Origin: Temnopleurus reevesii
Taxonomy: Eukaryota > Echinodermata > Echinoidea > Temnopleuroida > Temnopleuridae
Reading direction: 5' to 3'
DNA: 64,000 nucleotides
Assembly (NCBI GenBank): GCA_036244855.1
Contig: BQKZ01000545.1
Location: 12,501 to 76,500, forward strand
The position numbers and the translations under genes were made by a program. The notes below the pieces were generated by a model. It had not been told where the DNA came from, searched no databases, and saw only the letters and a list, made by a program, of their open reading frames with translations. Below are positions 13,001-20,013 of the stretch, one piece after another. Each line of letters begins with the position of its first letter. Position 1 is the stretch's first letter.

Positions 13001-16000
13001 AAAACATTGATGAAAACACACATGATTCTATAGATGCACATTGATTGATGCTGTAGACTTAAAATAAGGTCTATGTTCTAAAGATTGTTTTTATTTTACA
13101 TTGCATGAACATTGCAACAGAAGCAACTGTTAACAATTATGACCATCCCACACTGCATTGCAAGGTATGTACTGCCAATCTCATATCAATGCGATCACCA
13201 TGAGCAGAAGAGTAAAGGATATTGGACACAGTAAACAACTTCATTCAAGCATTCAGAATAGCTACAGAAATCATTTCTTGCACACAAGTCACAAAAGAAA
13301 TTTCAATTGCTCTTATTCTGCAGAGAAATGACAGGCTTAATACAATGAATTGGGGGTCACTTTCTTTGGTATCCATGGAACTATTGTGAAGGCCTGGATT
13401 TGTTTAATTTGTACAAACCCTTCATCCTTTCTGTTCAAAGTGACTAAGACGCAGAAACTATCTTACTTTGAGCGTATTATCCCCTCCATTGGTGACTAGA
13501 ATAGGTTCAGATGTGAGGAATGATACAGCTGCAATAGCGCCGGCATGAACATCTCTCATCTGTGCCTGTAGGCGGCGCTCTTCAAGATTCCAGACAGCGA
13601 GATGACCCGCGGTGCTACCTGTCACCATGATAGGATTACCATCTAGTGGTGGGGGATAGAAAGAAGAAATAATGAACCAAATACTTACAAAATAGAGTGA
13701 ATCTGCCAAATTCAAATCTCTTGGGAACAAAAATACTGCATAATAACATAGATTATTTCAATAGCATGAAAGACAAAAAGTACCATAGCGATTTACAATT
13801 TAACAGAACAAGAATGAAAACAATTAGATTACATTGGGAAAAGGATGTTTTTTAACATGGCAAAGTTTGAAGTTGCCCGTACATGTATTTCAAGATGAAT
13901 ACTGTTCCAGAATTTTAAAGCAACTACTGAGGAGCGCTTTTCAGCTGTTTGAGTTTGCATTTTGGTATCACAAGGACTGTGTGAATGTCAATATCGTCTC
14001 ATCATTATTGCTGATGAGGAGGATACTAATAAGAATGAGAAAAAACAGGGAACAGGAGAAGGGGAATGAGATAGAGATGAGAGGACAAAAATAATGGAAG
14101 TAACTGTGCAGAATGCAATGTATGTAACATGTCCCAATTTCCATGTAAATGTCACTATGGTATCATCATCCTTAATGTTAATAAGGATGAGAAAAGGAGA
14201 GAAAAGGAGAAGGAGAAAGAGAGGAAAGGAGAGAGAAAGAGAGGGGAGAAAGAGAGAAATAGAAGGAAACTAGATGAATCCTCGACCGCGCACTGTCGAA
14301 ATGTATGCCTCTGCCATCACGCAATCAGAAAGATATGTACGGCTTGTTTATTCCATGCCATCAGAAATCGGAAACATTTTACAAATTCTGGGCACTGCGA
14401 CCCTTAACCCTGTGAACCCAAAATCTCATCAGTTCTTCCTCACATGTTTATACATAATTGAGCTACACACTGTAAGTTTGAAAGAAATCGGTTCAATTTT
14501 TCTGTTATAAGTTATAACAATAATGAGCTTTATCAGGTTTTTCTGCCTGGTGACCTTTGACCTTTGACCCACTGAACCCAAAATCTAATCAGTTCATCCT
14601 CACATGCTTATACATACTTGAACCAAGTTTGGTCAAAATCTGTACAGCAGTTCTGACTTATTGCGGTAACAAGCTATTTTGGGTGATTTTTTACAGGTTT
14701 TTTTTGCCCTGTGACCTTTGACCTTTGACCCACTGACCCCAATATCTAAGCAGTTCATCCTCCAATGCTTATCATACTTAGCCAAGTTTGGTCAAAATAT
14801 GTACAGCAGTTCTGAACTTATTGTGGTAACAAGATATTTTGGGTGATTTTTTACAAGTTTTTTTTGCCCTGTGACCTTTGACCATTGGCCCATTGAACCC
14901 AAAATCTAATCAGTTCATCCTTTCATGCTTATACAAACTTGAGCCAAGTTTGGTCTAAATCTGTACAGCAGTTCTGAACTTATTGCGGTAACAAGCTATT
15001 TTGGGTGATTTTTTACAAGTTTTGGGGCCTTGTGACCTTTGACCTGTGACCCATTGAACCCAAAATCTAATCAGTTCATCCTCCCATGCTTATACATACT
15101 TAAGCCAAGTTTGGTCAAAATCCGTCCAATGGTTCTGAACTTATCGCGGTAACAAGATCCGGACGGACGCACGGACGGACGCACGGACGGACGCACGGGC
15201 GGACGCACGGGCGGACGCACGGACGGACGGACAACCCGAAAACATAATGCCTCCGGCACCACCTTACGGTGGCAGAGGCATAAAAAAATAGATACAAAGT
15301 GGAGGGAGACAGTGAGAGTGGGAGAGAAACAATACCTGTTCTGAATGCGATGTCTGTCACAGGTCCCCAGTCCTGTGTGAACGTCACGATAGTCTCATCA
15401 TATTTGATGTTGAGAAGGATGATCTTCCCGTTGGCTAGACCTATGGCTACCACATCAACCGCAGGAGACTGAAGATGGCGATAAAGATAAAATATATGAA
15501 AATATCTACATGTATTTAAAATTGATGTTTACAAGAACAAACAAGAAAGCAATCTTTTTAAAGGTATTTTTTTCCGAGAAGATACTTTAAATTTCTCTTC
15601 TATTTAATGAAATACAGGGATACATTTTCAACGTGATATGCCCTCTATGAATATTAAAAGGCTTTAATACTAAGGAAATCACTAAGATTTTGTTACATTG
15701 GTCAGCATATAATATAAATGATTGTAAATGATACAACCAAATCAATTTAGCAGAACTTGGAACAGAATGACACAGCACAACAGCTATGTGATATACATAC
15801 ATAAGATGTAAAAAAAAATTTTTTTTAATTTTTACAAAAAATTAAAAAGCATTTACCTGCTTGATGACTGTGATGGGAGAATCCAGATTCTGGAATGTAT
15901 ACAGCAACTTACTGCAGGTTGAAAATGACAATCAAGGAATCTTTAGAGTTTGAAACAAGTAACAGCAATGCAAAAACTTGGATTTACATCAAAGCTCCCT

Positions 16001-19000
16001 ACAATGAACAACATTTTGGTTCATTGAGTCCAATGTTTTATAAAAAAAACAAAAGAGGATAAAGAAAATACAGTTGGTGGATAATGATGTCTGAATTTCA
16101 TACCGGTAACTTCTCACAGAATTATCAAAATGTGCCTTTACGGTTGATCATATCAGGGAGCATTATGGGTAGTTTTTCTAGTACGGAAGTGATCTCATGC
16201 AGTGTAGACAATGCACACATTGGTGTGTACAAGAAAAACTACCAATAATGCTACCTGATACGAACAATCGTAAAGGCACATATTGCCGAGTAACTACAAG
16301 TCTGCTTCATGCTATTAAAAAATGAATATTTCTCTATAAAGATTGTTATACAACAAAAAATCTCATTGATTAGTTATATCTTACTTTGATTTGATGTTCC
16401 ATAACTGCATGCCACCCTGTTGGCTTCCTAACAATATCTTATTCAGATACGTTGCTGGGTGCATCAAGGCTGATATCTGGAACACACTGTTGTCAAACGG
16501 AAGGTCCAGGTACAACTCTACGGATGAACAAAAATGATAAATTTTGATGATATAATCATCAGAAGCATTATACCCTCAGGCTCTCATAAATCACTTCTTG
16601 TTACTCCACAAATTAACACAAAACTATATGGGTCTAGAATCTTTAAGGCAGTTTGCCACAGAACTTTGGAATAAACTGCTGTAAAAAAATTCATTAAGAA
16701 AATAATTGAAAATATACATGTGAAATAAAACCCAAAAAGCCATTTTCAAATGTTTTAGGGCTTGTTGATCCATTCCAAGTCTTATTTTTAATTATTTCGG
16801 CCTGCATATGCAAGAGGATAGATATGCGAATGTAAATATCTAAACAACTGAATCAATTATTTCCTCAGGAAAGCATGCAAATCTTTGGTGTCATCATGTA
16901 TTCTAACATGGGATAATATTTTGTTCACTTGTATGATGAATCATATCTTAACATCTTTCATGCATATTCCTCTGCCATTGATGCTAATATCTGGAATACA
17001 CTCATAAGTTAAATTGGGAAAATTGAAACCATATATTTCTTTACTTATAAATCTTTTTCTCAGTAAGTACTTCAACTGTCCTTCGAGAAAATGCAAAATG
17101 AATAAATAAGTATATGAATAAATAGATCAATGAATAAATAAATAAACAAATAAATAAATAAGTTAATGAATAAATAAATGAAGGAAGAATACCAACCTTC
17201 TGATTGTATGTCCCATATCTTAAGATTGCTGTCGGCATCAACACTAACAAGATGATCCCCAAATGGTAGCAGCAGATGCACATCGGATGTGTGGCCGGTG
17301 TAAGTATGAATAACCTGCATGAATGAGAAACACAAACTGATTAAGTTTACTGACTCCTAATCAGGCAAAAATGGCAAGACAGTTACAAATTGTTCAAAAG
17401 ACAAATGTTAGATGTGTGGCTAGCATAGTATTGATATCTTGCAAGATTGAGAAGCTGATGAGGAACTGATCGTACTCTTAAGTTGACAAAGACAAACAAG
17501 ACGCCAAAGACAGGCACGATGTTGTTAAAAGAAGAGTCTACCCAAAAATAGTATTTTTTTAACAGAAGCAGAAAAAATTGGAGAGAATAACAAAAAAAGC
17601 TTGAGGAAAATCGGACAACTAATAACAAAGTTGTGAATTTTCAAAGATTAGAAAAACAGGCATATCAGTGCGACTTTCCAGGCATGTTGCCTATTTGATG
17701 ACGTCACAGGTGCATAACTAACCATTCATCCTATTTATATTCATAGTGCAAAATTCATCATTTTTACAGGGAGACACAAAATTTGTGTTGATGTAACCAT
17801 GCAAATATGGGAGCTACATATCTATCATAAAGATATACTACAGTTAAACTTGTGAGGAAATCCTATTTGGGGAAAAAAGTAACCATTTTTAACATTGATA
17901 TCAATATCATAAATAGTTAGTTATGCACCTATGACATTTGTCTAGATATTCAAACATTCATAACTTTCTTATTAGTTGTCCGATTTCACTCAAACTTTTC
18001 TTGTCCTGCTCACCAAATTTTCCTGCATCTGTTGAAAGATTATAACTTTTGGGTAGACTCTCCTTTAAGTTTCTGGAAATTTTGGTACAGTAAACATTTC
18101 AGTTTCCAAATATCAGAAAATGTATCTTAACAAAATATTTCCCTTTTTTTAGTTTCTTTAATGCATTTATAAATAAAACTGACCAATTCTAAATCCCCTA
18201 AACATAGCAAATAAAAGGCATTAACATACAAACAAGAATTCCTTTATAATCGAGCACAGTCCCTCCCACTCTCATTCAATATGATCTATCATTTGTGTCT
18301 TTTTCTACGCCATAAATAGTACAGAACGCCTGTTATATATCACTATAATGCAAAGAAAAATGGGATCTTATTTGACTAATATCCTTTGTTCTGAAGCTTC
18401 CCACTGATAGTAAGCAACCAAAGAACTCTGACTTTCACTGTATGCATACCTTTTGACCCAGTGTGAATGCCCTTATCACATTCTTACAAGCCGTGTAGGC
18501 GAGGAATGCATCAGCAACCAGACAAGTGATATCATCTGGATGTGTGTCACCTGTAATGTAGTAGAATGATTGATTAAAGTAAAAATTATATGAACAAAAA
18601 CCCCATGCCTATAGATAGGGAGTCTCCACCAAGCACCATAATGCATTTGAAAAACCCTTTTATCTTCAATGAAATCTGGATATCTGGATGTGTGTCACTT
18701 ATAAGTGAATAGATAGGAATGACCAGGGAGTTGTGAGTTTAAAATCCCAACTCGCTGGAATGACGATTAAAAGTCTAAATAATATGGAGAAAAATTGAGT
18801 AACTTTATAGAAATATGTAAGGGACTACTACTTCTTCTTCTCCTTCATCTATTTCTTCTCCTCCTCCTCCTCCTCCTCCTCCTCCTTCTCCTTCTCCTTC
18901 TCCTCCTCCTCCTCCTCCTTCTCCTTCTCCTTCTCCTTCTCCTTCTCCTTCTCCTTCTCCTTCTCCTTCTCCTTCTCCTTCTCCCCCCTGCACCTCCCCC

Positions 19001-19675
19001 TCACCCATCTATCAAAGGCTGATACTTACTGACAGCTACAATCGCCAACTTGGATACCTGTGTTCAGAGGAAAAAAATAAAGATTATCATTCCATGGAGA
19101 AATTAAGAAACAATTTGTAAACTATGCAGGATTTAGGCTAGTCGACACAAATATTATCATAAACGGACAATTTAAATGTGAAACGTTAAAGGAACACAAC
19201 CAAATATTAAGTTTTAAATTGCGAGGGTCTGACCGTCAAAATGAGTAGCTCAACATGGGACAAATGTGCTACCCCAAAGAAAAAAACATTAATAAATATT
19301 AATAGTTCTGCACTCTATCATGAATCATAATTTTTCATCTTCATCTTAAAACTAAATTCCCCCTTCTCATCTCATTATTTTGTTCATGTTATTATCATGT
19401 ACGAAAGTGATTCCACGTTGTGTAAACAATGCGCAAAACATCAATTATACTAGACATCCCGATCCCGACATGCTTCTCTAGTTATTCTATTCCCAACATA
19501 AAAATGAATGAGTGGGACATACCCGGTATGTATGAAACGCTTTTCCAATAGATGTGATCACGTAATGGTCCTTTGATTTGGCATGATATCGCATTCCATG
19601 AGGTACAGTGTTACAGACGAATCCTAAAGATCTGTATCCTGCAAAAATGTTGCTTCCTCTGTTATATTTAGCCAT
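907..19675 (-). CDS. WDR36: WDR36/Utp21 gene, complete, 22 coding exons
   Basis: WD-repeat protein of the U3 snoRNP (UTP-B, small-subunit processome), which acts in the nucleolus in 18S pre-rRNA processing (family knowledge). Coding exons: 19523-19675, 19030-19057, 18450-18550, 17197-17314, 16385-16517, 15857-15911, 15336-15468, 13467-13642, 12671-12791, 12157-12306, 10017-10165, 8977-9091, 8277-8442, 7759-7867, 7254-7333, 6681-6788, 5631-5728, 4690-4871, 3441-3557, 2704-2791, 2062-2249, 907-1056. All have AG/GT borders and compatible phases and total 2718 nt, 905 aa. Residues ~10-640 form the double WD40 propeller; family blocks seen include [60 protein letters not shown] and [14 protein letters not shown]. 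An acidic Glu/Asp run (~675-688) precedes the Utp21 C-terminal domain (~690-905). Length fits vertebrate WDR36 without its N-terminal extension. Confidence 0.96.
1455..1712 (+). repeat. Dispersed repeat, copy 1 (WDR36 intron 21)
   Basis: Shares an ordered series of blocks with 8575-8752: CAGAATATGCAT, CAAGTGAATTGCTGAGAG, TATTCACA-TTAATTTT and CATGCATATTCAGGAACA. The copies are diverged and the family is not recognised. No coding potential. Confidence 0.5.
2062..2249 (-). CDS. WDR36: WDR36 exon 21 (residues 794-856)
   Basis: [20 protein letters not shown], then [20 protein letters not shown] and on to [14 protein letters not shown]. This is a conserved Utp21 helical region ([13 protein letters not shown] in vertebrates). 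Donor GTATGT. Confidence 0.96.
2704..2791 (-). CDS. WDR36: WDR36 exon 20 (residues 765-794)
   Basis: [20 protein letters not shown], then LEKGTSSHH. It aligns with KVVNLGVLAQKSDFCLKLEEG. Acceptor TTATCAG, donor GTAAGT. Confidence 0.92.
3441..3557 (-). CDS. WDR36: WDR36 exon 19 (residues 726-764)
   Basis: [20 protein letters not shown], then [19 protein letters not shown]. It matches [25 protein letters not shown]. The exon is exactly 39 codons, phase 0 at both ends. Confidence 0.96.
3711..3859. mobile_element. MITE, GGGCCTGTAACATAAA family, copy in WDR36 intron 18
   Basis: The left end AGCCCTGTAACATAAAGG is mirrored by the right end CCTTTATGTTACAGGGC. It is about 150 bp with an AT-rich core. 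Related copies are at 10256-10384, 39955-40073 and, decayed, 27060-27172. It has no coding capacity, so it would be moved by a transposase elsewhere (inference). Confidence 0.75.
4690..4871 (-). CDS. WDR36: WDR36 exon 18 (residues 665-725), acidic stretch
   Basis: After [13 protein letters not shown] comes a run of Glu/Asp, then [20 protein letters not shown] and [12 protein letters not shown], the start of the Utp21 C-terminal domain. A SINE tail ends about 10-20 nt upstream of the acceptor. Donor GTTTGT. Confidence 0.95.
4880..5140 (-). mobile_element. tRNA-derived SINE
   Basis: On the minus strand the element starts with an A box (TGGCTCAGTGGTAGAG) and a B box (GGTTCGATCCC), typical pol III internal promoters. 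A body with GGGACCTGCTGCC follows, then a 3' part ending GCTACCCTGGGTAAATAA and an ATT-rich tail. Its tail stops just upstream of the acceptor of WDR36 exon 18. A similar 3' end occurs at 32100-32185. Confidence 0.85.
5152..5200 (+). repeat. Fragment of Tc1/mariner-like terminal repeat
   Basis: TACAGTCAACCCTGTCTGTA resembles the terminus of the 179-bp elements at 20417 and 31289 (CAGTCAAACCTGTCTATAG). No matching right end is seen, so this is probably a decayed fragment. Confidence 0.4.
5631..5728 (-). CDS. WDR36: WDR36 exon 17 (residues 632-665)
   Basis: [20 protein letters not shown], then [12 protein letters not shown]. It aligns with SNISLYSVVSLRPLPADYVPSIVMLPGT. Donor GTAATT. Confidence 0.95.
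5880..5950 (+). repeat. L2/CR1-like 3' end fragment
   Basis: GCGCCTAGGGAC, then GCTATATAAAAATC and TGATTATTATA, matches in order the 3' end of the LINE at 10393-11612 (GCGCATAGGGAC, then GCGCTATATAAAAATATCATTATT). Next to it, at 5950-6005, is a minus-strand tRNA-like stretch with GGGTTCGAATC, possibly a decayed SINE head. Confidence 0.5.
6681..6788 (-). CDS. WDR36: WDR36 exon 16 (residues 596-632)
   Basis: [20 protein letters not shown], then [16 protein letters not shown]. It matches LATSHVDHLGIYLWSN. The codon for the final Trp is split by the intron. Confidence 0.96.
7254..7333 (-). CDS. WDR36: WDR36 exon 15 (residues 570-596)
   Basis: [20 protein letters not shown], then WDLPTA. This is a WD repeat with the RTWDLP signature. 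Donor GTAAGT. Confidence 0.95.
7536..7712. mobile_element. Tc1/mariner (pogo/Tigger-like) MITE, 177 bp
   Basis: The termini CAGTGAAACCTCGTTATA and TATACAGAGATTTCACTG form an inverted pair flanked by TA on both sides, the target duplication used by the Tc1/mariner superfamily. Internal copies of the CTTGATATAACAAGG motif add sub-terminal repeats. Non-coding. Confidence 0.75.
7759..7867 (-). CDS. WDR36: WDR36 exon 14 (residues 533-569)
   Basis: [20 protein letters not shown], then [17 protein letters not shown]. It matches ALDDFSISVLDIETRKIVREFSGH. Acceptor CCTCTAG, donor GTACGT. Confidence 0.95.
8078..8242. mobile_element. Tc1/mariner-like MITE, about 165 bp, diverged
   Basis: Starts TA-CAGTGGAAACTCATCATAA and ends CTTTATACCAAGTTTACACTG-TA. 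It is related in design to the 7536-7712 element about 540 bp away but much diverged. Confidence 0.6.
8277..8442 (-). CDS. WDR36: WDR36 exon 13 (residues 478-533)
   Basis: [20 protein letters not shown], then [20 protein letters not shown], ending LLLHRE. A WD repeat of the second propeller, with donor GTGAAT. Confidence 0.95.
8575..8752 (+). repeat. Dispersed repeat, copy 2 (WDR36 intron 12)
   Basis: Shares CAGAATATGCATCAAGAG, CAAGTGAATGGTTGAGAG and TATTATTCACAATCTAAT with 1455-1712. A GAT-rich microsatellite follows at 8758-8885. Confidence 0.5.
8977..9091 (-). CDS. WDR36: WDR36 exon 12 (residues 440-478)
   Basis: [20 protein letters not shown], then [18 protein letters not shown]. It matches DITSCGNFAVIGLSSG and [14 protein letters not shown] copy of its 5' edge and the adjoining intron lies at 9262-9345. 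Confidence 0.96.
9262..9345 (-). repeat. Partial copy of WDR36 exon 12 5' edge plus intron
   Basis: TATGATATATCTAAAGCCTG, AAACAGATATTTAGATTGGT and CAATCACTTGAAA mirror the real exon 12 border at 9074-9135 (GATGATATATCTACAGCCTG, AAACAGAGATTTAGATTGGT). The copied acceptor AG is changed. It sits about 190 bp upstream of the exon in the same orientation. Confidence 0.75.
9735..9972 (+). repeat. Dispersed repeat pair, copy 1 (with 13741-13975)
   Basis: Shares long runs with 13741-13975: ATAGCGATTTACAATTTAAC, ATACTGTTCCAGAATTTT and GTTTGCATTTTGGTA. About 230 bp, no ORF. The family is not identified; the 5' part resembles L2-type 3' tails. Confidence 0.75.
10017..10165 (-). CDS. WDR36: WDR36 exon 11 (residues 390-439)
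   Basis: [20 protein letters not shown], then [20 protein letters not shown] and [10 protein letters not shown]. ESDWDGIxACHQG is the most diagnostic WDR36/Utp21 motif. Donor GTAAGT. Confidence 0.97.
10256..10384. mobile_element. MITE, GGGCCTGTAACATAAA family, WDR36 intron 10
   Basis: Left GGGACCTGTAACAGAAAAGATGCAATTAA-type end, right CTCCTTTATGCTACAGGCCCC. Its body matches the 39955-40073 copy (ACAATAAATATT, CGCAAGTCTATGGCAAAA). It abuts the 3' tail of the LINE that follows. Confidence 0.75.
10393..11612 (-). mobile_element. 5'-truncated CR1/L2-type non-LTR retrotransposon
   Basis: The minus-strand ORF (10584-11612, 342 aa) is the C-terminal half of a LINE reverse transcriptase. It carries [17 protein letters not shown] and the catalytic YADD ([10 protein letters not shown]), then the thumb region with [26 protein letters not shown] and [17 protein letters not shown], all typical of CR1/L2 elements. 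No stop or frameshift breaks it. The 3' UTR ends with GCGCTATATAAAAATATCATT and an ATT repeat at 10398-10415. The endonuclease and palm N-terminus are absent, as in 5'-truncated insertions. It lies in WDR36 intron 10 in gene orientation. Confidence 0.9.
11741..12100 (-). repeat. Three decayed partial copies of WDR36 exon 10
   Basis: Relative to exon 10 (CTGCAGCAAAGCTTGTGATT, ATGTGTTTCCATCC, GCAGTCTTGTCATATGCCGC), copies start near 11741 (short, about 50 bp), 11811 (about 110 bp, includes GCAGTCTTGTCATACGCCGC) and 12009 (about 90 bp). Intervening DNA repeats TTGACCTTTGACCTCA. All are in gene orientation, downstream of the exon, with frame-breaking changes. Confidence 0.85.
12157..12306 (-). 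CDS. WDR36: WDR36 exon 10 (residues 340-390)
   Basis: [20 protein letters not shown], then a Lys-rich loop ([14 protein letters not shown]) and MRPITSFAA. This region joins the two propellers. Several decayed partial copies follow it in intron 10 (11741-12100). Confidence 0.95.
12671..12791 (-). CDS. WDR36: WDR36 exon 9 (residues 300-340)
   Basis: [20 protein letters not shown], then [20 protein letters not shown]. It matches WIFDGPTGEGRLLRFRMGHSAPL in vertebrates. The acceptor is GATGTAG and the donor GTAAGT. Confidence 0.95.
13467..13642 (-). CDS. WDR36: WDR36 exon 8 (residues 241-299)
   Basis: [20 protein letters not shown], then [20 protein letters not shown] and [19 protein letters not shown]. 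It carries WD repeats and ends in phase 0 at GTAAGA. Confidence 0.96.
13741..13975 (+). repeat. Dispersed repeat pair, copy 2 (with 9735-9972)
   Basis: See 9735-9972 for shared blocks. This copy lies in WDR36 intron 7 and runs into the decayed copy of exon 7. Confidence 0.75.
13975..14195 (-). repeat. Two decayed copies of WDR36 exon 7
   Basis: GGACTGTGTGAATGTCAATA, TCGTCTCATCAT, then GATGAGGAGGAT (13975-14030), and GTCCCAATTTCCATGTAAAT, GTCACTATGGTATCATCAT, then AATAAGGATGAG (14125-14190) follow the order of exon 7 at 15355-15425 (GTCCTGTGTGAACGTCACGA, TAGTCTCATCAT, GTTGAGAAGGATGA). The 14060-14125 part also follows the exon 7 donor side. Both lie downstream of the exon in the same orientation. 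Confidence 0.7.
14304..15282. mobile_element. Inverted-end element with 160-bp internal repeats
   Basis: Ends are TATGCCTCTGCCATCAC at the left and GGTGGCAGAGGCATA at the right. Inside are about five units with a 160-161 bp period; unit starts GTGACCTTTGACC lie at 14550, 14711, 14871 and 15032, with a partial earlier unit near 14397. A GGACGGACGCAC minisatellite (15160-15232) and a terminal hairpin (ATGCCTCCGGCACCACC with its complement, 15246-15281) follow. Non-coding, in WDR36 intron 7. Superfamily not assigned. Confidence 0.75.
15336..15468 (-). CDS. WDR36: WDR36 exon 7 (residues 197-241)
   Basis: [20 protein letters not shown], then [20 protein letters not shown] and AFRT. FxQDWGPxTxIxFRTD is a family signature. 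Decayed copies of this exon lie downstream in intron 7 near 13975-14030 and 14060-14195. Confidence 0.96.
15857..15911 (-). CDS. WDR36: WDR36 exon 6 (residues 178-196)
   Basis: A short 55-nt exon reading [18 protein letters not shown], with acceptor CTGCAG and donor GTAAAT. It joins exons 5 and 7 in frame. Confidence 0.93.
16131..16280. mobile_element. Hairpin MITE, about 150 bp (WDR36 intron 5)
   Basis: The element is almost entirely an inverted repeat: TGTGCCTTTACG, GCATTATGGGTAGTTTTTCT and GTAC at the left mirror GTACAAGAAAAACTACCAAT, AATGC and CGTAAAGGCACA at the right. Transcribed, it would fold into a long stem. Confidence 0.75.
16385..16517 (-). CDS. WDR36: WDR36 exon 5 (residues 134-178)
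   Basis: [20 protein letters not shown], then [20 protein letters not shown] and NIKSN. This is a strongly conserved family block ([16 protein letters not shown] in vertebrates). Donor GTAAGA. Confidence 0.96.
16972..17010 (-). repeat. Short decayed copy of part of WDR36 exon 5
   Basis: GATGCTAATATCTGGAATAC compares with exon 5 AAGGCTGATATCTGGAACAC (16466-16490). It lies upstream of the exon in the same orientation. The match is short and could be chance. Confidence 0.4.
17095..17175. repeat. AATA-rich microsatellite
   Basis: Interrupted AATA/TGAATAAATAAA repeats beside the donor of WDR36 exon 4. Confidence 0.8.
17197..17314 (-). CDS. WDR36: WDR36 exon 4 (residues 95-134)
   Basis: [20 protein letters not shown], then [19 protein letters not shown]. 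This is a WD repeat with the GH and WD dipeptides. The donor is GTTGGT, a weaker form. A run of TAAATAAA-type repeats follows in the intron. Confidence 0.95.
17530..18065. mobile_element. Non-autonomous element with long inverted arms, 536 bp
   Basis: The left arm GAAGAGTCTACCCAAAA runs through AAATCGGACAACTAATAA to GGTGCATAACTAAC. The right arm mirrors it: GTTAGTTATGCACC, TTATTAGTTGTCCGATTT, then TTTTGGGTAGACTCTCC. No ORF. It lies in WDR36 intron 3. Confidence 0.75.
18450..18550 (-). CDS. WDR36: WDR36 exon 3 (residues 61-94)
   Basis: Encodes [20 protein letters not shown] and on to LGQK, the first propeller blades. The acceptor is TTACAG and the donor GTATGC. A decayed copy of its 5' edge lies upstream at 18675-18722. 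Confidence 0.93.
18675..18722 (-). repeat. Decayed copy of WDR36 exon 3 acceptor region
   Basis: ATCTGGATGTGTGTCACTTA, TAAGTGAATAGATAGGAATGA compares with the real border at 18533-18575 (ATCTGGATGTGTGTCACCTG, TAATGTAGTAGAATGA). It lies about 140 bp upstream of the exon. Confidence 0.6.
18832..18986. repeat. Polypyrimidine CTCCTT/CTCCTC microsatellite
   Basis: An uninterrupted pyrimidine tract of about 140 bases on the plus strand (purine on the transcribed-gene strand), including mirror-symmetric CTTCTC repeats. It is in WDR36 intron 2. It generates spurious poly-Leu and Gly/Glu ORFs. Confidence 0.9.
19030..19057 (-). CDS. WDR36: WDR36 exon 2 (28-nt micro-exon, residues 52-61)
   Basis: Acceptor ACACAG, then [10 protein letters not shown], then donor GTAAGT. 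The exon is too short for ORF scanning. It is required to join exon 1 (phase 0) to exon 3 (needs 1 nt) and matches the family segment KLSLVAVS. Confidence 0.92.
19523..19675 (-). CDS. WDR36: WDR36 exon 1 (start exon, residues 1-51)
   Basis: The ATG at 19675 begins [19 protein letters not shown], which aligns with the family N-terminus (FAGFRALG in vertebrates). The exon ends in FHTYR, followed by the donor GTATGT, phase 0. No longer in-frame N-terminal extension is evident, so this start is preferred. Confidence 0.93.
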
Positions 19676-20013
19676 ATTTATTCATTCAAAACATTTCTGC
19701 ACGTTGTGTCTCTTTTGCAACCCTTTTGCAATGTGATAGCTTCAAATGGAAAATAAAATGGGAAAAAGCGAAATGGATGCGGCGGCTGGCCACAGAAATC
19801 CGATTTAGGATGGCATCAAGGGGCCCCATTGCACGGAGTAGTGGTCTTAGCTAACTATCCTCTTCTTGCTAAGACTTCTAAACTGTTTGTGTCATCCTCT
19901 TAACATAGACGTATTCACCTGTGTGCCTGTGTTAAGATGGTGGCACAAGAAGTTAAGACGTCTTGCAAGAAGAGGACATAGCCGAAGAGAATTGACCAGA
20001 TGTTTACCCAAAG
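19676..20013. other. 5' flank of WDR36 (promoter and 5' UTR expected)
   Basis: No TATA box or other clear core element is recognised. A short GC-rich patch lies at 19775-19800. Transcription start cannot be placed from sequence alone. Confidence 0.3.

Noticed and set aside
15071..15262. ORF rich in Val-Arg-Pro repeats
   Set aside because: Reads through the GGACGGACGCAC minisatellite of the 14304-15282 element.
18795..19022. Poly-Leu plus-strand and Gly/Glu minus-strand ORFs
   Set aside because: Translation of the CTCCTT microsatellite; lies in a WDR36 intron and has no coding signature.
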